This document shows positions 20,061-54,454 of a DNA stretch of 64,000 bases, piece after piece (the stretch's first letter is position 1; each line of letters starts with the position of its first letter). Both the position numbers and the translations under genes were made by a program. Origin of the DNA: Cavia porcellus (taxonomy: Eukaryota; Chordata; Mammalia; Rodentia; Caviidae); assembly GCF_034190915.1 (NCBI RefSeq), contig NW_026947502.1, positions 5,998,785-6,062,784 on the forward strand, written 5' to 3'. The notes under the pieces were generated by a model, which did not search any database, was not told where the DNA came from, and saw nothing but the letters and a program-made list of their open reading frames with translations.

Positions 20061-22216
20061 TGAATTCACCCTCCACACACACAAATCCCCCTCACCTCAG
20101 GCGATGACCAAGTTAGTGAGGGAACACAATATCAGTTACCTTTAATAGGTGCCAAATATTGATGAAGGAGGTCTCTGAGATGCTCAACACTTTCTATCTT
20201 GTTAGTACATTCTAAAAGGCACTGAGCTACAATTATTTGCATACTGCTTGCAAATTACTATCACAGAGTGATTAGGCCAGCAGCCTCCCAAATGAATGGA
20301 TGCTGAAGGCTTAAATGAGACAAGTGGTATGATTTCAGGGTTCCAGGAACAAACCCTCTAGCAGAATTCAAGATTCTGGGAGCTGAGACAAAGAACTTCT
20401 CTGGATGGCCTGTATTTATTTGGTTTTCAAACAAAGGGACAGGATACTGAGGAAAATGTGGGAACCCAGCGGGACCTTGGGAGTAAATTACGCTAATTTA
20501 GGAGAACTGTCTTATCTCCAGGCTGATATTGTGGCAGGACTGAGACAGCAGAAGATGCTGCAGCTGCACTCAATCCAGTTAACTGGGGTAGGAGCCAGGC
20601 ATCCTCAGCTGTGGCCTTGTCCTGTCCTTTGAGGTATCACTGGCATCACAGGCCACAATAGGCCTCACCCAGGACCAGTGACTCACAGAGGTTAACTGTG
20701 AATCTGCTGCCCATTTCTGGACAAGGGACCCCAGCCTGGGACAGACTCACAAGAAACACAGAAAGCCAATCGGTTAATTTTAAGTCCTGCTCTGAGCTGA
20801 TGCCTAGCGGTCTCCATCCGATCAAAACTCATGAAAAGAGGGCAAAGTGACGTGAGTATACGTACATGCTTATCTTTGCATGGTGCCAGCAGTAACTCTT
20901 GAATGAACCTGGGGTCCTTTGTAGCCTGTCCTCATGCAGCTGCCAAACCACTCACAGCAATGCTGGAGGAGCAGTGGGAGATGCTGGGGGAAGATGGGAC
21001 CCTTGTAAGGTCCCTGCACCTGGACAGGATGCTTGTGCCCATAGTCCAAGAGGCCATCCTTGGACTCTGACCCCAGCCAGCTACAGAATCTCACCACCAC
21101 TTGAGCCCTCGAGGGCAATGCCTGTGGTGGGCCCTGGACCCATCATTGGGAAGCTGCTGTGGCAGTTCAAGTTGGAAGTAAGCGGTGGAGGAGGGCACTT
21201 CATGACTCACCGTTGTACCCCACACCACCAGAGGCTGGGCTCCCCTGGGGTGCAGCCTGGATTGGAGGGGTCAAGCCAAAGTGAGGATCTCGGACTAGAA
21301 CCTAAGGCTGGCTAACTCACCACAGGTAAGTCAGGGTTTCTTAGAAAACAATGGCTGACATCCCCACGCCCCGCCCTGCCACCAAGAGAAAGACTATGGG
21401 TCTGTATGTGCCTCCCCCAAGTGCTCCGAGTGGCCATGCCAGGAACAAGCAAAGGCTGGTACTGATTGTCCTGGCCAACCTGTAAGAACCACCAGCACTG
21501 ACTGGCTCTGGCCAGCAGGTGGTGCCAGAGGGCTTGAGGAATGGGAGCGCTCAGAGGCTGGCACTTGCAGTGACCAGCTCTGTTCTGAGGTTTTCTCTCC
21601 TTCCAAGGACACACCATCCTGCCCAGAACCCTGGTCTGGCCACAAGAGGTTAAACTCCAGTGCAGCTTAGCTTGAAATGCAGTGCGGCCCACAGGCAGGC
21701 TCCAGCCCCCTGAAGGGCCAGACGCCCTCTGTAAGGAGCAGCGGGCCTGGCAGCACAGCAAAGGTTGCCTGACAGATGAGAAAACAATGGCAGGCGTGAC
21801 TCAACATCAGGGGTCCAGAGGACTCAGCCCCAACCTGTCATCTGGGGCCAGTACCCTCGATCAGGCAATCTGAAAACCCTGCAGCCCAGTTGAGTGGAGC
21901 TGCCCCAGCCACCGAAGGGGTGCCCCAGCCGCTGGAGGGGGTACATCTGTGAGAAACGTCTCCTGAGTATGCATGCAGGCTGTTTGCAAAGGAAGTTTGC
22001 CAGGAGAACCTGAGTCCAAGCCCAGCAAGCTGCCAGTATGGACTACACCTTTGCCTAGCACCTTTCCCTTGCCTCATGTAGACTATGGTAAATGAGAGGA
22101 AGAAAAACAAGATAGCCTTTCCTGAGCTTAGAATGGCTGAGATGTAATAAGTACAAACAAAAGGAGTGTTGGGGAGGAAATACTATGAAGAAAATGGGTT
22201 TAAAATTGAGGAGGAA
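20061..22216. other. Intergenic, moderately GC-rich, no gene recognised
   Basis: Holds several open frames, the longest at 20899-21315 (+) and 21312-21761 (-). Neither shows a domain, a known family or a coding pattern I recognise, and frames on both strands overlap. No SINE is evident for about 2 kb, which is unusual for this window and could reflect constraint or chance. Confidence 0.4.
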
Positions 22217-22363
22217 GGCGGGCATGGAAGTGAATGCCTGTAATCCCTGCACTCAGGAGGCTGAGGCAAGAGGATCGTTGCAAGTTCGAGACTAGCTTAG
22301 GCTACAAAGGGAGCTCAAGGCCAGCCTGAACTGTATAGCAAGACCCTGACTCAAAAATAAATG
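22217..22363 (+). mobile_element. B1 SINE
   Basis: GGCGGGCATGGAAGTGAATG, GCTGAGGCAAGAGGATCGTT, TAGGCTACAAAGGGAGC and CAGCCTGAACTGTATAG. Full-length. Confidence 0.85.
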
Positions 22364-24432
22364 AGAGGATGTTAAAGAAGAAGCCTGCACAAAGAAATAT
22401 GTAGTCTTGGAAAGAAACATGAAAAGCATTCCAGGCTGTATACAAAGGCTCAAAGATTGGGCTTGGTGCATTCCAAGATCAGCAGGGCCTCCACTGTTGT
22501 GCACAACAGGGAGAGGGGAGACAGGCAGGCAAAGCAGGTGAGCACAGCATGAAGTGTTGCACCACTGCATCCCACCTGCGGTAGGCAGCATCTGGCGAAG
22601 GGTGAGCAGCAAGTGGCACATCTGATCTAGGGTACAAGGACAGATCGTGTGGAGAACGGGCCACAGTGGGGAAGCAGCAAAACTTTCTAGGTGGCTTGGA
22701 CAAGGTGGTGTGTTGGCAACTTGAGCAAGGTCTTAGAAGTGTGGGAAATTGCGTGGTGGTAACTGCTCCCTTTGGTATCCATGAGCCTCAATTCACACAG
22801 CTGTGTCTGTTTCTCTAGCCGGCTCCTGCTGTGCAAGTGTGGGTAACAGACTCTGCTCAGCAAATCACAGCCTGGCTACAGCTGTCCTGTCAGTGCACAT
22901 GAACTCCCTCCTCCACAGCTGACACACACCTCTACTCATCCGCTGTCTCTCCTGCCTCCTGTCCTGCTCTCCCTTCAGAGCCTGTTAGTTCCCTTATGCT
23001 CATCTCCCACGCGTGTGAGCTTCACAAGCCGCCTTGTACACTTTGCATTCTCAGAACTGAACACCACCTGCTAGGCAGCAGGCACTCAGTAGTTGTTGCA
23101 TCTTTGGTTTCTTGTCATTTAAAGCCTGTTCCTTAAAAAAAAAAAAAAAAAAAAAGGACCACTGGCGGACAGAGAAGCAGATAGAGACCATAAAGCTGCA
23201 ATGACCACAGTCAACATCTGGAGCTCAATGCTCTTCTCCCTCCCTCCCAAACCCACAGTTCTGTGATGCAATCCAGTCAGCAGAGCTGTTCAGCCACTCG
23301 TGATTCCAGGGACCTTCGAGGTGCCACCTAAACCATGGCAGGCGCATGGCCACATTGGCTCAGCGGGGGGCCAAGTGGTGTCTCACCCCACAGACATCCC
23401 TCAAACACATGGCAGCCTCTCTCCTTGCCTGCCTCACTGCACTTCCCAGGTAGGAGCAGCTGCTCGCTGTACACCCTGCTCAAGAGAAAGTCCTCCTCCT
23501 GGAAGCCCATATCCCTCACCCTACAACACATACCCTTACTTTTCTCCTTTCTTTCAATTTATTCCTGCCTCCGGCTCTCCTTTCGACCAACACCTCTGTC
23601 CTTTGCATCAAGACCTGAAAGGTCCTGAAAATGCTCAGAAAAACAAGAGCATACAGCAGGCCTGGAATGTTAGGAATCAAGGGCATCCAGTCACAGACTT
23701 TAATGCAGACTCTCCTACCCCATCCCGGCTAGAACCAAAGCTCAGCCTGGATTCTATCAAGTTAGTGAGGGTGGGAAAGGCTGTCTGCACTTGTCAAATA
23801 CTAGAGTATTTGACCATAGCCTAAAGGAATAACTGGCAACTTACTTTTGCCTCATTTAACAAGTGATTTAATGACTTCAGGGACCTAGTATTATTTCTAC
23901 CAACTCACTGTTACTTATGAAATATTTTAAGCTCAAACTGGCTGACATGATACCGAAGATGTTAAGCTAAAAAATACATGCAAGCATGTACAGAAGTGTC
24001 TGCAACATGGAAGCTGTCCTAGCCATTCAAAGTATCCATGTGTCGATACAAGCAGAACCCACGAGCTGCTCCAGGAGGCAATGCATACGGCCATGAGGAG
24101 CTTCAGTGGTGCACGACCACCATCCAGGCACATGGGTCTGCAGAACCTGCCTGTGAAGGTGCCCATAGCCACTAACAGTGACACTCTCACAGGAAGAAGC
24201 GGGAACTCAGGACCTTCCTAAAAATCTCAATCTCTGCCTTGAGTTTACTGTAGGTATATATTTTAAAAAGCAAAAAAAATTTTCTGGAGACTGAGACTCA
24301 GATTAGAAATGGGAAGCATTTGTGGGGTCATGCCTTTATCAGAATTAGTGGGTAAATCAGTAAGGCTTCAGGCTCCTCCCGCAGATCACAAAGCAGGGGT
24401 CCTTTGAAGAAGGATGAGACAGGTAATGTTGC
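22364..24432. other. Intergenic, no gene recognised
   Basis: Contains an A-run at 23135-23155, possibly the tail of an unrecognised retroposed piece. A 174-codon open frame at 23300-23824 (+) and an 85-codon frame at 23933-24190 (-) have no recognisable product. Confidence 0.4.
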
Positions 24433-24532
24433 ATTTTTTTGTCTTTTTCTTTTTAATTGGTACCGGGGATCGAACTCACGACTGCCTGCTTGCAAGGCAG
24501 GTGCTTATGCCGCTGAGCTAAATCCCCAGCCC
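24433..24532 (-). mobile_element. ID SINE (antisense) with TSD
   Basis: Near-consensus reversed ID. ACAGGTAATG at 24419-24428 is repeated at 24538-24547. Confidence 0.9.
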
Positions 24533-24547
24533 AGGACACAGGTAATG

Positions 24548-25644
24548 AAGGGTAGACATGAGACTTCATTACTACCCTTGCCAGCCTAAGCAGCTAACTT
24601 TAATTCCTAAGTCCCACAAAACATAAACCTCACGCTTATCAGAAACTAAAAGTTTAAGTGATTCTTCAGCTACAAAACTACTGTACTCTCTACTCCCCCA
24701 ACCGGGTCCACAGGATGAAAATGGAGGATTTCACTTGGATACGTTCTTAAAGCTGGAGAAGGGGTACTTCATTTGATAAATGCCTCTCTGAAAGATACCA
24801 TGGGTTTTCCAACATATGCCAATCATGGTCCACTCTGGATATTCTATTATTTTTGGAAGCAAAAGTTCAGCTATGGTAGCAGCCTACAGATTATACATGT
24901 ATACTTCACCATACCTTAACACCCAGCTTTCTCCAGAGAAATCCAGACACATCTGGCCTTAAGGCTCACATATAACCAGGGCTACAAAATCTACTAGGCC
25001 TTACCTCCCCATGCCCAGGAACCACTGTCAGCCCAGAACAGTTCTGAAAACACGGCAGAAGCCTGAAACCCAATTGGCCCAGTGTCCCTGAAGTCCAGAA
25101 GGATACCCATCTCCCAAGCAGAGGCACCAACAGCTGCTTTAGGTCTCTCCCCTCGGTCTTCCTTGCATGCTACAGAGCAGGTACAGTGCTTCTCTTTTCT
25201 ACCACCTCTGACTCCCACCAGTGGGAGTCTGAGTGGCTGGTGGCTACAGCCTATCATTTTAAGTCTGGCTCGAAGGAAAGATCAGTTAGGTCGTTAGGTC
25301 CAGGTCCTAACTGAGCGGTGGAAGGCTTATGAAGTATGAGGAAGGCCCTAGGTCCAATCCCCAGCAAATAGACAAACCACACAACACACAAACCTGCTAC
25401 ATCAGCTTTTGAAAGAACATATAGAGACCCTATCTCTACTGACAACACCCTGGATGGTCAATGAGACTGTACATGATGGATGGAGCTATTTCCAGAAACT
25501 CAAGAATTCAACAGTAAAGTGAGCCTTAAGCAGTGGTTTGTTGCATTCAACACGGTAGGCAGAGAAGAGCCTAGCTGTTTTCCCCAAGCCTTGTGAGGAC
25601 ATAAACTATTCAGAACTCCAGCCATGAGCTCCAAGTTCATGATT
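24548..25644. other. Intergenic, one ID-like scrap
   Basis: Mostly unrecognised. About 25300-25375 reads AAGGCCCTAGGTCCAATCCC and resembles a decayed sense ID of the ordinary rodent type. Confidence 0.4.
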
Positions 25645-25803
25645 TTCTTTTTCTTTTGGTCTTTTTGAAACAGGGTCTTTCTATGCAGTTCAGGCTGGCC
25701 TTGAGCTCACTCTGTAGCCCAGGCTGGTCTTGAACTCACAATGATCCTCCTGCCTCAGCCTCCCGAGTGCTGGGATTACAGGCGTGAGCCATCACACCCA
25801 GCT
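25645..25803 (-). mobile_element. B1 SINE (antisense) with 11-bp TSD
   Basis: Near-consensus reversed B1. AGTTCATGATT at 25634-25644 is repeated at 25804-25814. Confidence 0.93.
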
Positions 25804-25840
25804 AGTTCATGATTCTGTCATTAAAAACAAAAGTATGAGG

Positions 25841-25970
25841 TCAGACACAATGCTGACACACCTGTAATCCCAGGACTCAGGGGGCTGAGGCAGGAAGATC
25901 ACCAGGAGTTCAAGGTCAGCCTTAACTGCATAATGAAACCCCGCCTCAAAAAGGCAAAAAAAATTTAAAA
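25841..25970 (+). mobile_element. B1 SINE
   Basis: CACACCTGTAATCCCAGGAC, GGGGCTGAGGCAGGAAGATC and ACTGCATAATGAAACCCC, then a mixed A tail. Confidence 0.75.
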
Positions 25971-26663
25971 ATAAGGCCCATTTTTTGGCACCGGGCCATA
26001 GGCTATAATTCCTCTTTTATCTCTTACCAGCTTTCTATGTTCAACTTTTAAACTCAAACATAACCCTCATTTTCCCCAAGTTTACATACCAGACGAGAAA
26101 CATTTTAACCTATTTACCAGGACATCAATAAATGCACATCAACTGGCCTGTTACAGTGACATTCCACTCTTGGATAGCAATACTTGAGATTAACATATGT
26201 AACAAAAAGCACAAATAACATCCTTCTAAGACACAAAGCTTAAACTATAATTAAAACAGATACGAGGGTCCATCAGGCATGCCCAAATACATCTACAACT
26301 CTGACAAAGGTTATTCTCTAGAACAGAGGTACAGCTATGCAGAAAAACAAGTTTTAAAAAAATTCTATGTCAGTCAATAATGTGAGAACAAATTAAAGTT
26401 TAATGAAAAAGTTTTGGTTCATGGGAACAGAACTAACCTCAAAACAGTCTATTACTAAATTTCAGTCCCACTTCTAGAACACACTTGTGGTTTAACACAT
26501 TCTCACTGGCAACTCAAGACTCTTGGCAGCACAAGTGTGATAATCCTTCAATGCCTGGCATTCCATTTTTAGAACACACATAAAAACGGAACATAGTAAA
26601 AATTTTCTTCCTTGAGCTTTTCTAGGCAACATAAATGCATTTCATGCAAGAAGTCAAAATTGC

Positions 26664-26812
26664 TAGGCGTGTAGGTGCATGCCTGTAATCCCAGTACTTG
26701 GGACCTGAGGCAGGAGGAACACCATGAGTTTGAGGGTGGCCTGGGGTTACATAATGAGTTCAAGGTCAGCCCTGAACACATAGTGAGACTCTGCCTTAAA
26801 ACAAAAAAACCC
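26664..26812 (+). mobile_element. B1 SINE
   Basis: AGGCGTGTAGGTGCATGCC, TGTAATCCCAGTACTTGGG, GAGTTCAAGGTCAGCCC and ACATAGTGAGACTCTGCC. Confidence 0.8.
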
Positions 26813-26961
26813 ACCAATCTTTGGCATAAATGGGTTAAAATAAGGCATTACAAAGGACAGTCAGTACTAAACAACAGTCACATAAACATTTTAATTATTT
26901 ACTAAAACCTACAAACTATCACTCATCAATGTAACTCAGTTTCCTTAAATTTGTACTTTGG

Positions 26962-27090
26962 AGCCAGGCATGGTGGCTCACGCCTGTAATCCCAGCACTC
27001 GGGAGACTGAGGTGGGAGGATCATTGTGAGCTCAAGGCCAGCTGAACTGCATAGTGAGACCCCTTTCTCAAAAAAAAAAAAAAAAAAAAA
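26962..27090 (+). mobile_element. B1 SINE
   Basis: AGCCAGGCATGGTGGCTCAC, CTGTAATCCCAGCACTCGGG and CAGCTGAACTGCATAGTGAG, then an A-run of about 20. A short internal deletion removes the GGGCTACAAAG segment. Confidence 0.85.
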
Positions 27091-27140
27091 TTGTAGTTGG
27101 GAAACAAGTTATCAACCCTAGACATTAGAATATTTGTCTG

Positions 27141-27238
27141 AGGGGCTGGAGATTTAGCTCAGCATAAGCGCCTGTCTTGCAAGCAGTTCGATCCCCGGTA
27201 GCGATAAAAAGGAAAAAGGCCAAAAAAAAAAAAAAAAA
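27141..27238 (+). mobile_element. ID SINE with TSD and internal deletions
   Basis: AGAATATTTGTCTG at 27127-27140 is repeated at 27239-27252. The body lacks CGG after GCTCAG and about 12 nt between GCAAGCAG and TTCGATCC. Confidence 0.9.
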
Positions 27239-27252
27239 AGAATATTTGTCTG

Positions 27253-28188
27253 GATTCCTCCAAACAACTTAAAAGGATCTCTAAGGGTATGGAGACTAGG
27301 AACTCTAAGAACCACAGAAATAATTTGTTTTTCTATTCAACCAACTCACTGTGAAAAATAACACCAGCACGTCAAACTACCAACTAAGACACGATTCTAC
27401 AATCACCTATTTTAATACGCAACCAAATCCTTTGTGTTGGGGAGGCCTGGGTAAAGACTGGCCAATGGCCACTAAGCTACAGTTAGATGGAAGGAAGACA
27501 TTCTGGAGCACCACTGCACAGGGAGGTAACTATGGGTAACAATGTATTGTGTATTTCAAAAAAGCTAAAAGAAAGGATTTTTGAAGTTTTTGTCATAGAC
27601 AAATGATAAATGTTTGAGACAAGATATTTTTAATCTGATTTGAACACTATAAAATGTATTCGTGTACTGAAACATTACACTGCACCCCATTAATACATGA
27701 AATTTTTGTTGTTAAAAAATTTTTAAACTGGTCTGCTTAAAATATTCAACCCAAGAAATAAGTCCATCACTCTAAAAATTCACTGTTACAAACTTCTACA
27801 GCAGTTCTACAGTCTTATGCAGTCTAAAGTACTCAGAATGCTGTGTGTGTGTGACCCCTACATTCTAAGCTAAGCCCAGACTGCCTTGTGACTGCCCTTC
27901 GTTCTTGGAGCATGAAGCTTTTAATGTTTTAAATTTTTAGAGGAAACGGCCATACTTATTAGTGCCTTACTCATCTCATAGAAGCTAAGGGACCAACACT
28001 TCAAGTCCAGGTGGAAAAGCCCAGTCATCCGCTCCAACTCTGCTACTCCAAAAACACCAACTCTTAACACAAGTTCCACTGAGGTAGCTACGATATTTAA
28101 GGGTTTTTAATCTGGATGACAGCACCACATGTTAATTACAAGGTATCAATTCCTTTTGTCAACTGTACTATAACAAGACTTGGAAAAC
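27253..28188. other. Intergenic, downstream of PPP2CA, nothing recognised
   Basis: AT-rich sequence with no repeat or gene supported. Confidence 0.4.
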
Positions 28189-28312
28189 CCAGGTATAGTG
28201 GTACACATCTGTAATCACAGCACTCAGGAGACTGAGGCAGGAAGATCACTACAAGTTTGAGGCCAACCTAGGCTATATAATGAGTTCAAATCCAGTCTGA
28301 ATGACACTGGAG
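28189..28312 (+). mobile_element. B1 SINE
   Basis: AGGTATAGTGGTACACATC, TGTAATCACAGCACTCAGG, GACTGAGGCAGGAAGATC and GAGGCCAACCTAGGCTATAT. Confidence 0.75.
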
Positions 28313-29189
28313 AAGAAATAGTGGACCACTCAAGAAAATTTACTTCAAATATATACACACACTTCAAACTTGTGTATGTATATTTTTCTCATTCTTCTTA
28401 CAAAAGGAATACTGTAACTTTTCTATTGGTTCCAAATTCAACACAGTACAAAGCAAGGAAATGTTTATTAACTATACTCACACACAATTAATGATTAGAG
28501 CTCTTAAAAGTATACCTTGGTAGCTTAAAAAAATTAAGTATTAATTTGCACAGAACTTCTAATCCTATTCAAAGGATAAAAAGGGAAAAATTCATTAAAT
28601 GTTGAGCACTGGCACTTCAAATGCTATTTTCCTTTGGGTAAACGTACACCATCCAGTAATAATGAACGATCCAGTAATAATTTGCTATTTGCTTTCACTG
28701 ATTATCACTTAAAAGAATACAGGATAATGCTGTAACAGCTACGACATTAAGATCACATGACTCACAGGCAATATACAAATACTTAAGAACTTACCAATCT
28801 GTCCATTATTTTAAATTATCATAAATATACATAGCAATATAATATTTATAACCAGGAACTGCACTAAGTTGACACATCATTTAAGCTCTACCTGAAAACA
28901 TGCCACTTTAAATCCTAAAACCTTAACCCTGGTGTTACACAGTTTAACAATCAGATCTAACAGAAGCAGCACAGATTTCCTTTCTCAAAGACAAGTTCAA
29001 AGTACACTGGCAATGACAATTATACAAATGAATCCTGAAGTTCCCCTAAAGAATGTCAGAAAGTTATCAGAGAGGTTGTGTAGTGGCCTTGATATTTTTA
29101 TTTACCAAGAATTCTATAAATTCTAAAATTAATTGATTTATCTTTAAAACAGCACCAATCTTGCCCACTGATACAATTAAAATTTGACT

Positions 29190-29875
29190 TTCTCAGTTCT
29201 TAGTTCACAAGTTTATTATGAAAAACACTGCAGTGTTCTTGTGCAGTAACATCAGGTCTTACAGGAAGGGGGAAAACATTTCTGTTCAGAACAACGCACC
29301 AGGTTCTGACAATAACAAAGAACAACATGAGGGCGAGATTTGAGAAGGGAATAAACTGAGTGCAGACAAATCATACAATTAAATTAAACAGTATCCCTGA
29401 AAAGAAACAAAACAATTTCAAAACTCACAAGTAGAGGGGAGGCTTGGTACTTATTTTTAAAAATGTTCATTAAGCGCCAATGATTGTTTGCTGCTATCCT
29501 TATCTACAGTCATGCTGAGTAAAGCTATAGCTAAATGGAAGTTAAATTGTATTCACGAGGTGTTAATGTTTACATCTTATTATCTGCAGTCTCTCAGAGA
29601 AAGCAAAAAGTAACTACAAATAGCGCTATGCCAGAAACTGGTTTCTTGACCAACAATGTCGCTTCAGCATGCAATGAACTGGTTCATTCTAAAGTGGTCA
29701 CGGCTGTTGATGACAAGAGGCTTTGTATTTTTATATGGCACATCTTTTGGTCCGTGTGAAAACAAGTTTTTTGAATGTTAACTATTTTCTGACACTCTGG
29801 AGTTACTGTTGCTCTTCCCATTTCCATTAGGTCAATAAATGGTTCATGGCAATACTGTACAAGTTTAAAATTTCA
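29190..29875 (-). other. PPP2CA: PPP2CA 3'UTR (main form)
   Basis: Begins after the stop codon (29878-29876). On the minus strand a canonical AATAAA lies at 29217-29212 within CATAATAAACTTGTG, so cleavage is expected near 29190. A second AATAAA (29102-29097) and a third at 28469-28464 could serve longer transcripts. The sequence beyond the first signal still resembles what I recall of the long human PPP2CA 3'UTR, which supports alternative polyadenylation out to about 28.5-28.9 kb. There are no SINEs in the interval, consistent with constraint. Confidence 0.7.
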
Positions 29876-51705
<21,830 letters not shown>

Positions 51706-51759
51706 TCAGCTCGCCCTAGCTCTGGAGCTCGGCCCTGTAATGGCGGCCGCCCGGCGTGG

Positions 51760-51767
51760 TGACGTCA
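51760..51767. promoter_or_regulatory. PPP2CA: CRE in the PPP2CA promoter
   Basis: TGACGTCA, inside the 10-bp palindrome GTGACGTCAC (51759-51768). A functional CRE is described for the human PP2A C-alpha promoter, so this is probably the orthologous site. Confidence 0.8.
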
Positions 51768-52601
51768 CGCCGGCGTCAGGAGGCGGCGGGGAGCCGAGGC
51801 GGTTGAGAAAGAAGGGGCAGGGACGCGGACTGCGCAACCTCAGAACGGGCCGCGGTCGGCCGCTGGGTCGGAGAAGGGACGCACACTGAAGAACCCAACG
51901 CTGGCGCAGCGTAGCCAGCTGGTGACTGAGAAGCCTTCGCTTTTGGGGCGTGGTCCCTTAGAAGGGCGGGGTCGCGGGGGCGGAAAGAACGGAATCCGAG
52001 CAGGCGCAGTACTCGAAACCAGAACCTGGCTGATCTGCGAGCAATACCTCCCGCGCAGGCGCAGAGAAGTGGAGCGGCAGGGGGAGGGGGCGCCAGGCGG
52101 CAGGAACCTTGCTCGCTCCGGAAGGCAGTTTTGCGGACCCGCGTGAGCGCTTCACCTGGGGGCGGGCACCGGGTCACGGAAGCGAGAACTGCGACCCCAC
52201 AGCTGTTCCGTGTGGAATGCCCGCACCTTTGGGGGCTGGGACGGGCGCCTGGTCGGGAGTGCCCGCCTCCGCCGCCGGGCACTGCCGGCACCGTGTAATT
52301 AGGTCACCCGTGGGCGGAGGCGCGCGGCGCACCTGTGCGCGGCCACACCTTGTCCGGCTTAGGCGGGGCCTGTCCCCGTGGCCTGGAACCCCGCCTCCTG
52401 CGCTGTCGCCCTTCCGCTCCTCGCGCGTCCGCTTCCTCCAGACCAATTCCCCGGCGTCGGCCGCCCCGGCCTGCTTTCTTCAGGGGCGTCTCGAAGGACC
52501 GGGTACCCTAGAGATGGGACCTTGGTCTAGTTCGGTCTCTTTAAGGTTTGCGAAGATTTTCACCTTGTAGTTAGTGCCCCTCCAGTTACAGAAATATTTG
52601 G

Positions 52602-52735
52602 GGTTAGCCGGGCAAGGTGGCGCACACCTCCCATCCCAGCACTTGGGATGCAAGTTCGAGACCACCCTGGCTACAAAGTGAGCCCAAGGCCAGCCTGAAC
52701 TACATAGCGAGACCCTGTCTTAAAAAGACAAAAAT
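52602..52735 (+). mobile_element. B1 SINE
   Basis: AGCCGGGCAAGGTGGCGCAC, CCATCCCAGCACTTGGGATG, GGCTACAAAGTGAGCCC and GCCTGAACTACATAGCGAGA. It lies just outside the CpG island. A deletion removes GGCTGAGGCAGGAGGATC. Confidence 0.85.
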
Positions 52736-52740
52736 AAAAG

Positions 52741-52771
<31 letters not shown>

Positions 52772-52795
52772 CATTTACATGTATGTATATATAAA
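52741..52795. repeat. (TA)n microsatellite
   Basis: About 14 TA units, then imperfect TACATG/TATATA. It grew from the preceding B1 tail. Confidence 0.9.
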
Positions 52796-52799
52796 TAAA

Positions 52800-54454
52800 A
52801 TCCCGCCCTGATAGAGTCTGTTTTAACAGCAGCACTGGCTGGAAAATGTTTGGAGTAGGCGGGGAGAGACTGCGATACCCAACAGCATAAAGAACAAGGG
52901 CTAACGCAGAACCCTGATTGCATGTCTTTTAAGTCCCTGCCCTCGGTCGCAGTCTGCCCCACCACATGAAGCATTTGTGTGATGCTCTGAAGGAGAGGTC
53001 TCATTCTGCAGCTCGGAGGTCGCCCCGCTTCCTACAGGCTGAAGAAGGCCCTGTGGCTTCAACTTCCAGTGGTGGGACTGAAAAATTCTCTTTCATCTAA
53101 GACAACCTGCTTGGCAAGACTGACTTGCTTGGCCTCCCCAGCTGAAGACTGTATCTGCTTTTCCTTTGTACCTCCCATTGGTGTGCCAAGACCTGCTCCT
53201 CCAGAAAGCTTATCATATACTTAATTTAACCAGCCCGGGGAAAAGTCCTTTTAGCTCCAATTCTGAACCCATGGTGCAGTTAACGTCCCCAAATAAGAAA
53301 GTGAGAGTTAGGACCCTGTGGAATGAAGGAAGGAAAAACATTACTTGGTCTCTACACAGTCAGTGTGCTCCCTTATCTTATTCTTCACCATTTCCCTGCA
53401 CCCCTGTAAGAATTGATCCTACTTGATAAGGCAAGCAGCCATGCACTCAGAAAAAGAGACTTGCCCGCCCAGCGTCAGCGTTTGACACTTCCCACTCCGG
53501 AGACCTCATCCACAGCTGCTCGGCTGTCCTATGGACTGAATGAAACACGGAGCAGGGGCAATATAATTTCTTTCATCTGCAGAGATGTTAGTTCAGTAAA
53601 TTAAAAAGTACTGAACACCCACTAAGTGCTGGGATTGTAATGCGGGGTTTTTGCAACACAGTGTAGCTCTTTGTTGGTAGCATTAATGCAGGTGCTATTT
53701 TCTCTTGATGCAGATTACTTGGCTCGCCACTGAAATGGAGGGAAGTTCTAATTATATGTACTTAAAACATCCTGCCAAATAATTAAATGTCATGACTTCT
53801 TAAGGAATGAATTCTAGGAAGAGGCTCTTATTAGCATTCAGATAGTGAGGTAAAGCATACATGTCTATAAGCAGTACATAACTATGTTAATCAGAATATC
53901 TTCTCTAGGAGAGATCCAGAGTATTTTCTTACTCTACAGAACTCAAAATAACCAATGGAGCTGAAAGCTGAATTTGATCAATCTGGTCTTCACTGATTTG
54001 AATTATTTACATACTAGAGGGGAAGGAATACTTGGAACAAACATTCTGAAGCAAACCAAAAAAAAAAAAAAAATTGTCCTTTAATTTCTTGGCAACAAAC
54101 AAAGTAAATAAAGCACCTTTACTTCAAGAAAGAATGTTTGCTCAGAGGGCAAATTCAGTATACAGCAAGTCCCAGAGTTGCCCATGATGTTTAAACACGA
54201 CTATAAATAAAAATCATCTGACGACGGGGGTGGGGTAGGTGAAGGGTACCTTGAGCAACTAGCTGTAAAATAGGCACCCTTAGCTAAGATATAAAAACTG
54301 ACATTCAACACGGAAAAGGAATGCGATGTATTTTATTTGTCAGCAATTCTCTTGACCTTGCTAGACTTATTTTGCTAGACTTATTGCTGCAGTTGTTCCC
54401 TCCAATTTCCTAACTTCAGAACTTACTGAGACAGAGGTTGGCGCCTTGATAAGA
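52800..54454. other. Intergenic, nothing recognised
   Basis: Unique-looking upstream flank of PPP2CA. About 53612-53640 (ACACCCACTAAGTGCTGGGA) may be a MIR scrap. Otherwise no repeat or gene. Confidence 0.4.

Noticed and set aside
20899..21761. Two long frames, 138 codons (+) and 149 codons (-)
   Set aside because: No recognisable domain or similarity, and both strands are open in the same GC-rich stretch. A protein search with each would decide; a conserved hit would overturn this.
23300..23824. 174-codon plus-strand frame
   Set aside because: Low-complexity Pro/Ser-rich translation, no start context, no known family. An overlapping frame on the same strand is equally open.
24404..24589. 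Recurring peptide of the type RGSNSRLPACKAGAYAAELN in many short frames (also at 10029, 41261, 45570, 40102)
   Set aside because: It is the conceptual translation of antisense ID SINEs, not a protein family.
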